Assembly (NCBI GenBank): GCA_003158585.1
Contig: PMKE01000067.1
Location: 29,574 to 93,573, forward strand
Direction: 5' to 3'
DNA: 64,000 bases
Source: Alphaproteobacteria bacterium
Lineage (GTDB): Bacteria > Pseudomonadota > Alphaproteobacteria > Micropepsales > Micropepsaceae
This document shows positions 38,694-46,795 of the stretch, piece by piece. A program made the translations under genes and the position numbers. The notes below the pieces were generated by a model. That model saw only the letters and a list, made by a program, of their open reading frames with translations, ran no database searches and was not told the DNA's origin. How positions within the stretch are numbered: position 1 is the stretch's first letter; the number at the start of each line of letters is the position of its first letter.

Positions 38694-40622
38694 ATGTGCG
38701 GCATCAGCGGATGGTTCGATATGGACGGCTTACGGCAGCCGGACAGGCGCATGGCCAAGGCCATGAACGACGCCATCGCCCATCGCGGTCCGGACGGGGA
38801 GGGCTTCTATTTCGAGCCGGGCATCGCGCTCGGCCACCGCCGTCTCGCGATCATCGACCTTCAGACCGGCGAACAGCCGATGTTCACCGAAGGCAATCGC
38901 ATCTCGATCGTCTTCAACGGCGAGATCTTCAACTACCGCGAATTGCGGCGGGGGCTGGAACAGCGCGGCCACTCGTTCCGCACCAAGTCGGACACCGAAG
39001 TCATCCTCAGGGCCTGGGTGGAGTGGGGCGGGGAATGCGTCGATCGCCTGCACGGCCAATTCGCTTTCGCGCTGTGGGACAGGAGCGAGCAAACGCTGTT
39101 CCTGGCACGCGACCGGCTGGGCGAGAAACCGCTCTATTACGCCATGCTGCCGGATCGGACGTTCCTCTTCGGCTCGGAGCTGAAGGCGCTGATGGCGAAC
39201 CCGGCTTTGCCGCGCCGGATCGACCCTCTCGCGGTGGAGGACTTTTTCGCCTTCGGCTACATTACCGATCCGCGCACGATCTATGCGGGCGTCAAGAAGC
39301 TCGGCGCCGCCTCGACGCTGTTGCTGAAGCGCGGCAGCGCCCCGCGCTTGCGGCAGTACTGGGAGCCGAGGCCCGCCCTGCACCACGACAGCGATCTCGA
39401 CACCAGCGCGGAAGAGCTGCGCGAAAGGCTCGCAGCGGCCGTGAAATCGCAGCTCGTGGCCGATGTGCCGGTCGGCGCCTTCCTCTCGGGCGGAGTGGAT
39501 TCCAGCGCGATCGCCTCGTTGATGGCGCAGGCCGTGCCGGATGCCCTTAACTGCTTCACCATCGGCTTCGACGACCCACGCTTCGACGAGCGGCGCTACG
39601 CGCGCGCCGTTGCGGAGCGTTACGGCACAAGGCAGTTCGTTGAGGTCGTATCGCCCGACGACATGGAGGCGGTGGAAGCGCTGCCGGGCATATTCGACGA
39701 GCCGTTCGGCGACAGTTCGGCCTTGCCCACCTACCGCCTTTCCAAGCTGGCGAGACGCAACGTCACCGTGGCGCTGTCCGGCGACGGTGGTGATGAGCTT
39801 TTCGCGGGCTACAGGCGCTATCTTTTCCACGGCCGCGAGGAGGCGCTGCGTTCCGCGATCCCCGGTTTCCTGCGCAAGCCCTTGTTCGGCACGTTGGGGC
39901 GGATTTATCCGCAGCTCGATTGGGCGCCGCGCTTCCTGCGCGCCCGCCAGACCTTCCGCGAGCTGGGCGCCAACGCGGCGGAAGGCTATTTCCACAACGT
40001 CTCGGTGACGGACAACGCGGCGCGCGCGCGCCTGTTCTCGCCGGAACTGCGCCGGAGCATCGACGGCTATCGCGCGGCCGACGTGATCGCGGAACACATG
40101 GCGCGCGCCCCCACGGACGACCCCGTCGGAGCCGCGCAATATGTCGATCTCAAGACCTGGCTGGTCGGCGATATCCTAACCAAGGTCGACCGCACCGCGA
40201 TGGCGTGCAGCCTGGAAGTACGCGTGCCGATGCTCGATCCGACCTTCGTCGAGTGGACGCTCGGCCTGCCGCGGCAACTCAAGCTGAATGCGGGCGAGAG
40301 CAAGATCGTGCTGAAGCGTGCGCTCGAACCGCTGCTGCCGCGCGAAATCCTCTACCGGCGCAAGCAGGGCTTCTCCGTGCCGCTGGCCTCGTGGTTCCGC
40401 GGCTCGTTCGGAACGGGCTTCGCGCGCCGGCTCGAGGTTTCGGATCAGATGGCCGAGCATTTCGACATCGCCCGTGTGAACCGTCTGTTGCAGAGTCATC
40501 GGCAGGGCTGGGCGGACAACAGCCGCGTCCTGTGGCTGCTGTGGATGTTCGACGGGTTCCTGGATTTGCACCGCCGAAAGCCGTCGCCGCCGGCCGCCGT
40601 GATGGAACTCACGGAGGCATGA
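38694..40622 (+). CDS. XrtA/PEP-CTERM system amidotransferase, asparagine synthase-like (TIGR03108-like)
   Basis: N-terminal MCGISGWFD class II glutaminase; synthetase domain GAFLSGGVDSSAIASL. Confidence 0.94.
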   Translation: MCGISGWFDMDGLRQPDRRMAKAMNDAIAHRGPDGEGFYFEPGIALGHRRLAIIDLQTGEQPMFTEGNRISIVFNGEIFNYRELRRGLEQRGHSFRTKSDTEVILRAWVEWGGECVDRLHGQFAFALWDRSEQTLFLARDRLGEKPLYYAMLPDRTFLFGSELKALMANPALPRRIDPLAVEDFFAFGYITDPRTIYAGVKKLGAASTLLLKRGSAPRLRQYWEPRPALHHDSDLDTSAEELRERLAAAVKSQLVADVPVGAFLSGGVDSSAIASLMAQAVPDALNCFTIGFDDPRFDERRYARAVAERYGTRQFVEVVSPDDMEAVEALPGIFDEPFGDSSALPTYRLSKLARRNVTVALSGDGGDELFAGYRRYLFHGREEALRSAIPGFLRKPLFGTLGRIYPQLDWAPRFLRARQTFRELGANAAEGYFHNVSVTDNAARARLFSPELRRSIDGYRAADVIAEHMARAPTDDPVGAAQYVDLKTWLVGDILTKVDRTAMACSLEVRVPMLDPTFVEWTLGLPRQLKLNAGESKIVLKRALEPLLPREILYRRKQGFSVPLASWFRGSFGTGFARRLEVSDQMAEHFDIARVNRLLQSHRQGWADNSRVLWLLWMFDGFLDLHRRKPSPPAAVMELTEA

Positions 40623-40703
40623 CGCCCGACACAAAATGCATGATGGCAACGCGTCAGGCAGCTGCAATCACACCACAACAAGCTGCCATTGCGTCACCCA
40701 CGC

Positions 40704-40730
40704 GAAGTGTAAAAAGCGATTACAGCATTA
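40704..40730 (+). promoter_or_regulatory. Candidate PrsR enhancer site upstream of first PEP-CTERM gene (GAAGTGTAAAAAGCGATTACAGCATTA)
   Basis: 21 of 27 positions identical to 42738-42764 (minus strand); contains inverted repeat TGTAA-N7-TTACA. Confidence 0.6.
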
Positions 40731-40806
40731 CGAAGATTACCGCACGTTATCTGCAATTACGCTTCTAATCGCTTGAATATATTAGTGTAATTTATGATGA
40801 CAATGA

Positions 40807-40822
40807 TGGCATGAATTCTGCT
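40807..40822 (+). promoter_or_regulatory. Sigma-54 -24/-12 promoter TGGCATGAATTCTGCT
   Basis: Consensus TGGCACG-N4-TTGCW; invariant GG and GC with correct spacing; two mismatches. Confidence 0.75.
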
Positions 40823-40861
40823 TTTGGTTTCTTCGGCTCCAATCGGAAACAGGAGATACGG

Positions 40862-41893
40862 ATGCTGTCGAGTTCGAAAAGGATCGCCGGGCTTTTGCTC
40901 GCCGGGGTCGCAGGGCTGGCGCTCGCCACCGGCGCGGCGTCGGCAAATCCGATCGTGAGTGTCACCTACACGGCTTCCGCCCCCGTCACATCGACCGACT
41001 GGTCGACTTCCCTGTCTGTTCCCAAGTTCAATCCTGCACTGGGTACGCTGCTTTCCACACAGGTCAATTTGACGGGAAATCTCGACGGGTCTCTGAAGGT
41101 CGCGAACAGCCAGACGTTTACGAACGTCATCGGTTCGGCCTCTGCTGCGACACCCTCGACGGCCGGTTTCTCGAACACGGCCCACACCGTGCATTGCACG
41201 GCGGCGAGCACGAGCTGCTCGATCTGGAATATCACCTACACGTCTTCGCCGCCCGCCACGATCCCGACGAACACGATCAATTCGACGCTTTCTGCGACGA
41301 TTACGCTGCACGTAGGATCGAACCTCATCGTCGTTCTGCCCGCGGCAAACGTCTCCGATACGTTTGATGCAGGACCGAAGACAGATCCGGCCACATATTC
41401 GTTCACGAAACAGTATGGCGCCTCTAACGGCAGCAGCACGGTCATCACCAAGACGACGGCGCTCGCCAAGACGATATCCGGCACCGGCATCCAGTCTCCG
41501 GGTGTCGTTCCGCCGCCGTCCGGTGTGTACACATCCAATCCGTGCAACGAGGTCTATGGTCCGTGCACGGTCGGTTCACATACATACAACGTGGGCAAAT
41601 TCTATACCGGGTTGAACGCGACCGCTTCGAATTCGGCGTTGTACACGTTGCCGGGAGATCTGGCGTTATTCACAGGACTGGGTGTGCTCATTCTGCCGAT
41701 CGACGCCGCAGGCGATTCCTCACATACCGGCGGCGCGAATGTGGATTTCGAGTCGACGGCTGAAGCGGGCGCAGGGGCGATTTTTACCTACACCTATATC
41801 CAGGCACCCGAGCCGATCACACTGTCGTTGTTCGGAGCGGGTCTTCTTGGAGCGGGCGTGTTCCGCCGTCGCCGCAAGAGCAAAGCCGTCTAG
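40862..41893 (+). CDS. PEP-CTERM sorting domain protein, choice-of-anchor E-like
   Basis: Signal peptide MLSSSKRIAGLLLAGVAGLALATGAASA; Ser/Thr-rich body; C-terminal PEP-CTERM tripartite motif APEPITLSLFGAGLLGAGVFRRRRKSKAV; SD AGGAG before ATG 40862. Confidence 0.93.
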   Translation: MLSSSKRIAGLLLAGVAGLALATGAASANPIVSVTYTASAPVTSTDWSTSLSVPKFNPALGTLLSTQVNLTGNLDGSLKVANSQTFTNVIGSASAATPSTAGFSNTAHTVHCTAASTSCSIWNITYTSSPPATIPTNTINSTLSATITLHVGSNLIVVLPAANVSDTFDAGPKTDPATYSFTKQYGASNGSSTVITKTTALAKTISGTGIQSPGVVPPPSGVYTSNPCNEVYGPCTVGSHTYNVGKFYTGLNATASNSALYTLPGDLALFTGLGVLILPIDAAGDSSHTGGANVDFESTAEAGAGAIFTYTYIQAPEPITLSLFGAGLLGAGVFRRRRKSKAV

Positions 41894-41940
41894 ATCAAGG
41901 AGAGCAAAGACCGGGAGGCGACGGCATCCCGGCTTCGCAG

Positions 41941-41974
41941 ATGGCGCCCTCGCGGCGCCATTTTGCTTTTTGAC
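41941..41974 (+). terminator. Rho-independent terminator of first PEP-CTERM gene
   Basis: ATGGCGCC-ctcgc-GGCGCCAT followed by TTTGCTTTTT. Confidence 0.85.
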
Positions 41975-42046
41975 CGCGATGTCGGCGGATGCCGAACCAA
42001 CATAAAAAAGTTCTTATACCTGTCGGATCGATCTCGGCCGGGAGTT

Positions 42047-42616
42047 TTAGGCCGCTCTCTCGCGACGGCGCGCGAATCCGAAGAACGTGAGCACCAGAAG
42101 CCCGCCACCGAGAAGCATGAGCGAGCTTGTTTCGGGCACGTCGTGTCCGCCGCCGCCGCCACCGCCACCGCCGCCGCCACCGCCACCACCACCACCACCA
42201 CCACCACCGCCGCCGCCGATCCAAGGTCCTCCAGGCACATACACAAATGTGTTGCCAGGAATGTTCTCGGCGGTTTCGACAGGTGCGGTGCCGCCGGGTT
42301 GTGCGGGTGCGCCGGTATGTGCGGGTGTCTCAGTTGCGACGGCCGGCTTCGCCGGGGCGATCTTCAGCGCGCGTGACATGCTGTCGGAGAATTTTTTGCC
42401 CCCTTCTTCAAGGGCGAGCGACATGGCGTCGGAGAGTCTCTTGCCCGCTTCCTCTGCGTCTGCAGCGGCGCCCTCGGCACCGGCGAGGACTTGGTGCAAT
42501 GTTTCTGCGGAGGCACGGCTGAAGGCGGGGATCAGGACCGAGTAGCGCACAGCACCCAGCATGACGATCACTGCCGCTGTGGCCGCCAGTACGCTACGGA
42601 GCTTGATTGAACGCAC
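42047..42616 (-). CDS. PEP-CTERM sorting domain protein with 24-residue poly-Gly linker
   Basis: C-terminus (G)24-HDVPETSSLMLLGGGLLVLTFFGFARRRERAA is a canonical PEP-CTERM signal; start taken as GTG 42616 because the longer ORF start (42694) lies inside the sigma-54 promoter. Confidence 0.85.
   Translation of the reverse strand: MRSIKLRSVLAATAAVIVMLGAVRYSVLIPAFSRASAETLHQVLAGAEGAAADAEEAGKRLSDAMSLALEEGGKKFSDSMSRALKIAPAKPAVATETPAHTGAPAQPGGTAPVETAENIPGNTFVYVPGGPWIGGGGGGGGGGGGGGGGGGGGGGGGHDVPETSSLMLLGGGLLVLTFFGFARRRERAA
42146..42217 (-). repeat. Trinucleotide GGN tract (24 Gly codons, including an uninterrupted run of 8 GGT)
   Basis: Directly counted: 72 nt of gcc/acc/tcc triplets on + strand. 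Confidence 0.95.
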
Positions 42617-42677
42617 GGTCCTTATTCCGTCCCCCGCCTTTGGCCAGGATGGCGCCGGCTTCTCTCCTGTATCAGCG

Positions 42678-42693
42678 AGCAAGCTGTGTGCCA
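42678..42693 (-). promoter_or_regulatory. Sigma-54 -24/-12 promoter TGGCACACAGCTTGCT
   Basis: 15/16 match to TGGCACG-N4-TTGCW. Confidence 0.8.
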
Positions 42694-42737
42694 TGCAAAA
42701 GACGTAGCGAGATCAAAACCTTAGAAATACTCCGGGT

Positions 42738-42764
42738 TAATGTTGTAAACACCGCTTACACTTC
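42738..42764 (-). promoter_or_regulatory. Candidate PrsR enhancer site upstream of second PEP-CTERM gene (GAAGTGTAAGCGGTGTTTACAACATTA)
   Basis: 21/27 identity to 40704-40730; TGTAA-N7-TTACA inverted repeat. Confidence 0.6.
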
Positions 42765-42873
42765 TGCCGGCTACGATCCTGCCGCCGGGTTGCGGCGCAA
42801 ACGCCCGTTGGATCAAGGCCCTGCTTGGGACTATGTCTACGGGCGCCGAACTTCCTCCCGTCATAGGTGTCAT

Positions 42874-43485
42874 TTGAAAATCAAGCTCCACAAGAACGAC
42901 CTGCCGGATGGGCTGACGCTCGGCCCGATCGTCGCCATCGACAGCGAGACCCTGGGCCTTCATCCCTTCCGGGACAGGCTGTGCCTGGCGCAGCTCTCCG
43001 ACGGCGACGGCACCTGCCATGCAGTCCAGTTCGAGCCCGGCGCCTATGCCGCTCCAAACCTGAAGCGGCTGCTCGCGGACCCCGCGACGCTCAAGCTGTT
43101 CCACTTCGCACGCTTCGACATGACCATGTTCCGGCACTGGCTGGGAGCCAAGACGGCGCCGGTCTATTGCACCAAGCTCGCCTCGCGTCTCGTTCGCACC
43201 TATACGGACAAGCACGGCCTGAAGGATCTGGTGAAGGAGCTGCTGGCCGTCGATCTGTCGAAGGAGCAGCAGTGCTCCGACTGGGGCGCCCCCGATCTCT
43301 CCGAGCGCCAGCTCGCCTACGCCGCCAACGACGTTGCCTATCTGCACCGCCTCAAGGATGCGCTGGACAAGATGCTGGCGCGGGAAGGGCGCACGGCACT
43401 GGCCAAGGCTTGTTTCGATTTCCTGCCGGCCAGGGTGGAACTCGATCTGGCGGGATGGGCAGAAGTGGACATTTTCGAGCATTAA
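42874..43485 (+). CDS. Ribonuclease D family 3'-5' exonuclease
   Basis: DEDD motifs: IVAIDSETLGLHPFRDRLCLAQLSDG...LFHFARFDMTMFRHWLG...QLAYAANDVAYLHRL; TTG start preceded by AGGTG. Confidence 0.88.
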   Translation: MKIKLHKNDLPDGLTLGPIVAIDSETLGLHPFRDRLCLAQLSDGDGTCHAVQFEPGAYAAPNLKRLLADPATLKLFHFARFDMTMFRHWLGAKTAPVYCTKLASRLVRTYTDKHGLKDLVKELLAVDLSKEQQCSDWGAPDLSERQLAYAANDVAYLHRLKDALDKMLAREGRTALAKACFDFLPARVELDLAGWAEVDIFEH

Positions 43486-43668
43486 ATTTGTCTAATTTGG
43501 TCAGGTATTTACCGCGACTCAAGACTCCATCTTGCGGCTGCACAAAGTTTTGGCCAGACTTGGCATGAATTTCGCTATGGGGCCGGGCTCTCGGGGGTGT
43601 TAACCCTGTCGGTACCCTATGGCATCTGCCGGCCGACGAGGCCGGCGGTCCACAAAAAGGGTGTTCGT

Positions 43669-44679
43669 ATGCGTCCGGCGAATGTCAAAGCGTTTCCTCA
43701 GCCGTCTTCGCGGGTCAACGGCGATCTGGCCGTGGCGCGGCGCGTCTTCGAAAGCGCGGGCGAGGCCGTGAAGACGTTGTCGGCGTCGCTGGGCGCCGAG
43801 TTCACCCGCGCGGTGGAGACGCTTCTGGCCGTCAAGGGACGCGTCATCGTCAGCGGCATCGGCAAGTCGGGCCATATCGCCCGCAAAATCGCCGCGACGC
43901 TCGCCTCCACCGGCACGCCTGCGCATTTCGTGCATCCCTCCGAGGCGAGCCACGGCGATCTCGGCGAGGTGACGCGGCAGGACGCCGTGATAATTCTCTC
44001 CTGGCGCGGCGAGAGCTCCGAGCTTTCCGACCTTATCGTTCATGCCAAGCGGTTTCGTATTCCGTTGATCGGCATGGGCTGCAATCCCGAGTCGACGCTG
44101 CTCAAGGCGGCGGACGTGGCGCTGGTGCTGCCGAAGGTGCGCGAGGCCTGCCCGATGGGGATGGCACCCACCACCTCCACGACCCTGATGCTGGTGCTTG
44201 GCGACGCGCTGGCGGTGGCGCTGATGGAGCGCCGCGATTTCTCGACCAACGAATACCGCAACCTGCATCCCGGCGGCTCGCTGGGGCGGGCGATGATCCG
44301 CGTCTGCGACCTGATGCACGGTCCGGACGAGCTGCCGCTGGCGCAAGAGGGTGCCTCGCTGCGCCAGGCCCTTACCATCATGGGAAAGTACAAATTCGGC
44401 TGCATCGGCCTGACGGACAAGAAGGGCGCGCTGGTCGGCATCATCACCGACGGCGACCTGCGCCGCCATATGGACCGCGATCTGCGCCAGGCGAAGGCGG
44501 CCGACGTGATGACGCGCAATCCCAAGACCGTGCGCGCCGATCTGCTGGCGGCCGAAGCCATCGCGCTGATGAACGAGAAGAAGATCACGCAGCTCTTCGT
44601 ATTCGAAGCCAAGGGCCGCTCGCAGAAGCCGGCCGGCATCCTGCACATCCACGATTGCCTGCGCGCGGGGCTGAAATGA
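43669..44679 (+). CDS. kdsD: KpsF/GutQ family arabinose-5-phosphate isomerase (SIS + CBS domains)
   Basis: VSGIGKSGHIARKIAATLASTGTPAHFVHPSEASHGDLG; CBS pair at C-terminus; adjacent to lptC. Confidence 0.93.
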   Translation: MRPANVKAFPQPSSRVNGDLAVARRVFESAGEAVKTLSASLGAEFTRAVETLLAVKGRVIVSGIGKSGHIARKIAATLASTGTPAHFVHPSEASHGDLGEVTRQDAVIILSWRGESSELSDLIVHAKRFRIPLIGMGCNPESTLLKAADVALVLPKVREACPMGMAPTTSTTLMLVLGDALAVALMERRDFSTNEYRNLHPGGSLGRAMIRVCDLMHGPDELPLAQEGASLRQALTIMGKYKFGCIGLTDKKGALVGIITDGDLRRHMDRDLRQAKAADVMTRNPKTVRADLLAAEAIALMNEKKITQLFVFEAKGRSQKPAGILHIHDCLRAGLK

Positions 44680-45386
44680 CGCGGGAAACCGAGGTCCGCA
44701 GCGCGGTTGCCCAACCGCTCGAACCGCCGCCGGCGCCCGCCCCGCACTCGCTCAGGGACTGGACGGAGAAGCGCCGCACCACGGCGAAGGAAGCGCTGCG
44801 CTACACGCGCTTCGTGACCCTGATGAAGCGGCTGCTGCCGATCGCGGCGGTGGCGCTGTTGGCGTCGGTGATTGCCTATTCGGTCACTCCGAGGCGCCTG
44901 GAAAAGCTATCCGTCACCATGCAGCAGAGCGGCAACCTCGCCAACGACCTGACGATGACGAAGCCCCGTTTCACGGGGACAGACGGCAAGGGCAATCCTT
45001 TCACCGTCACTGCCGCGGAGGCGGTACAGGATCCCAAGAACCGCCATCGCGCCCAGTTGCGGCAGGTGGAAGCCGACATGCAATTCGACAGCCGGAACTG
45101 GCTGAACGCCACCGCCGGAAACGGCGCTTTCGACATCGACGCCGGAATCTTGAAGCTCACAGGCGGCATCTCTCTTTTCACCGACAGCGGCTACGAACTG
45201 CATACTGCGAGCGCCGACGTTTTTCTGAAGACCAACATCTTCGAGGGCGCCCAGCAGGTGACGGGTCACGGCCCGTTCGGCTCGCTCCGGGCCGACAGCT
45301 TCCATTTCGACCGCCTCAAGCGGCTGGTTAAACTCAACGGGCACGTCCACATGGTGATGTATCCCAAGAAGGCGAACAGGCGATGA
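44676..45386 (+). CDS. lptC: LPS export ABC transporter periplasmic protein LptC
   Basis: Single TM, LptC fold motifs; ATGA overlap with kdsD and with lptA. Confidence 0.88.
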   Translation: MTRETEVRSAVAQPLEPPPAPAPHSLRDWTEKRRTTAKEALRYTRFVTLMKRLLPIAAVALLASVIAYSVTPRRLEKLSVTMQQSGNLANDLTMTKPRFTGTDGKGNPFTVTAAEAVQDPKNRHRAQLRQVEADMQFDSRNWLNATAGNGAFDIDAGILKLTGGISLFTDSGYELHTASADVFLKTNIFEGAQQVTGHGPFGSLRADSFHFDRLKRLVKLNGHVHMVMYPKKANRR

Positions 45387-45898
45387 CGAGACGCTCGGCA
45401 ATATTGCTTGCAGTCGCGGCCTTCGCGCTGGCCGCCCAGGCGGCGGAGAATCCCTCGAATCCGATCTCCAAGGGCATGCTCGATCCGAATGCGCCGATCG
45501 AAGTGACGGCGGACAATTTCATCGCAGACGCGAATGCCAAGACGGGCGTCTATACCGGCAACGTCATCGTGCATCAGGGCGAGGTGCGCTTGCGCGCCAA
45601 CACGATGCGCGTCCACGTCGCCGACAACAAACCTGACATTATCTATGCGCAGGGAGCCGTCGTGATCGACGCGCCCTCCGGCGTCGCCACCGGCGACAGC
45701 GGCGTCTACAACGTGGGTCCGCGCATCATCACGTTGAAGGGCCGCGTCGTGCTGACGAAGGACAAGAACGTCATGCGCGGCCAGCAGCTCGTCGTGAATC
45801 TCATTACCGGTCTCGCCACGCTCGACGGCAAGGGAAGCACCGGCGGACGCGTCCAGGCGCTGTTCACGCCTAACGCGAATACCAGCGGAAATCACTAG
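45383..45898 (+). CDS. lptA: LPS transport periplasmic protein LptA (OstA-like)
   Basis: Signal peptide; PIEVTADNFIADANAKTGVYTGNVIVHQGEVRLRANTMRVHV. Confidence 0.9.
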   Translation: MTRRSAILLAVAAFALAAQAAENPSNPISKGMLDPNAPIEVTADNFIADANAKTGVYTGNVIVHQGEVRLRANTMRVHVADNKPDIIYAQGAVVIDAPSGVATGDSGVYNVGPRIITLKGRVVLTKDKNVMRGQQLVVNLITGLATLDGKGSTGGRVQALFTPNANTSGNH

Positions 45899-45938
45899 AT
45901 TTCACAGTTCCTTAAGCACAAACAGGCACAGTTCTCGC

Positions 45939-46730
45939 ATGGAAACGAACAAGGCAGCGACCCAGGAAACGGCCAATTCCGGCCTTCGTCCCCGCGTGGT
46001 GGAAGGCGGCAAGGGGCTGGTCGTGACGCGGATCGCCAAAAGCTACAACAAACGGCCCGTCGTGCGCTCGGTGAGCCTGTCGCTCAAGCGCGGCGAGGTG
46101 GTGGGGCTGCTGGGTCCGAACGGGGCGGGCAAGACAACCTGCTTCTACATGATTACCGGCCTTATTCCCGTCGATGCGGGCACCATCGAAGTGGACGGCT
46201 ACGACGTGACGCGCCTACCGATGTACCGCCGCGCGCGGCTCGGCATCGGCTACCTGCCGCAGGAAGCCTCGATCTTCCGCGGGCTGACGGCCGAGGAGAA
46301 CATCCGTGCCACCGCCGAACTGGTCGAACCCGAACCAGGGCTGCTGGAAGCTGCGGTGGAAGAGCTGCTGGCGGAATTCGGCGTCACCCATGTACGCAAC
46401 ACGCCGGCCATCGCGCTGTCGGGCGGCGAGCGGCGGCGCGTCGAGATCGCGCGCGCGCTGGCCACGCATCCCTCCTACATCCTGCTCGACGAGCCGCTGG
46501 CCGGTATAGATCCCATCGCGGTGAACGAAATCCGCGGACTGGTGAAGCATCTCAAGGACCGCGGCGTCGGCGTTCTCATTACCGACCACAACGTCCGCGA
46601 CGCCCTCGACATCATCGACCGCGCCTACATCCTGCACGACGGCCAGGTGCTCAGGGAAGGCACGCCGGACGACATCGTCGCCGACCGCGACGTGCGCCGC
46701 GTCTATCTCGGGGAGCGGTTCACGCTATGA
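45939..46730 (+). CDS. lptB: LPS export ABC transporter ATP-binding protein LptB
   Basis: Walker A GPNGAGKTTCFYMITGLI; LSGGERRRVEIARAL; RIAKSYNKRPVVRSVSLSLKRGEVVGLLGP. Confidence 0.97.
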   Translation: METNKAATQETANSGLRPRVVEGGKGLVVTRIAKSYNKRPVVRSVSLSLKRGEVVGLLGPNGAGKTTCFYMITGLIPVDAGTIEVDGYDVTRLPMYRRARLGIGYLPQEASIFRGLTAEENIRATAELVEPEPGLLEAAVEELLAEFGVTHVRNTPAIALSGGERRRVEIARALATHPSYILLDEPLAGIDPIAVNEIRGLVKHLKDRGVGVLITDHNVRDALDIIDRAYILHDGQVLREGTPDDIVADRDVRRVYLGERFTL

Positions 46731-46795
46731 GCGAGGTGAGAGCACGCCCGTTCGTATGCTCTCCTGCCGGCCGGGGGGGAGAGGAGGTGGCATAG

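Noticed and set aside
42140-42220. Triplet-rich tract as a CRISPR or tandem repeat array
   Set aside because: Simple codon repeat within a CDS, no spacers or direct repeats of CRISPR size. No CRISPR array was seen anywhere in the window.
42127-42522. Polyhistidine-encoding + strand ORF (HRHHHHHHHHRRRR)
   Set aside because: Reverse-strand reading of the poly-Gly triplet tract; the PEP-CTERM signal shows the minus strand is coding.
43628-43646. GCCGGCC-gacga-GGCCGGC hairpin upstream of kdsD as a riboswitch
   Set aside because: Single GC hairpin without further conserved structure; insufficient evidence.
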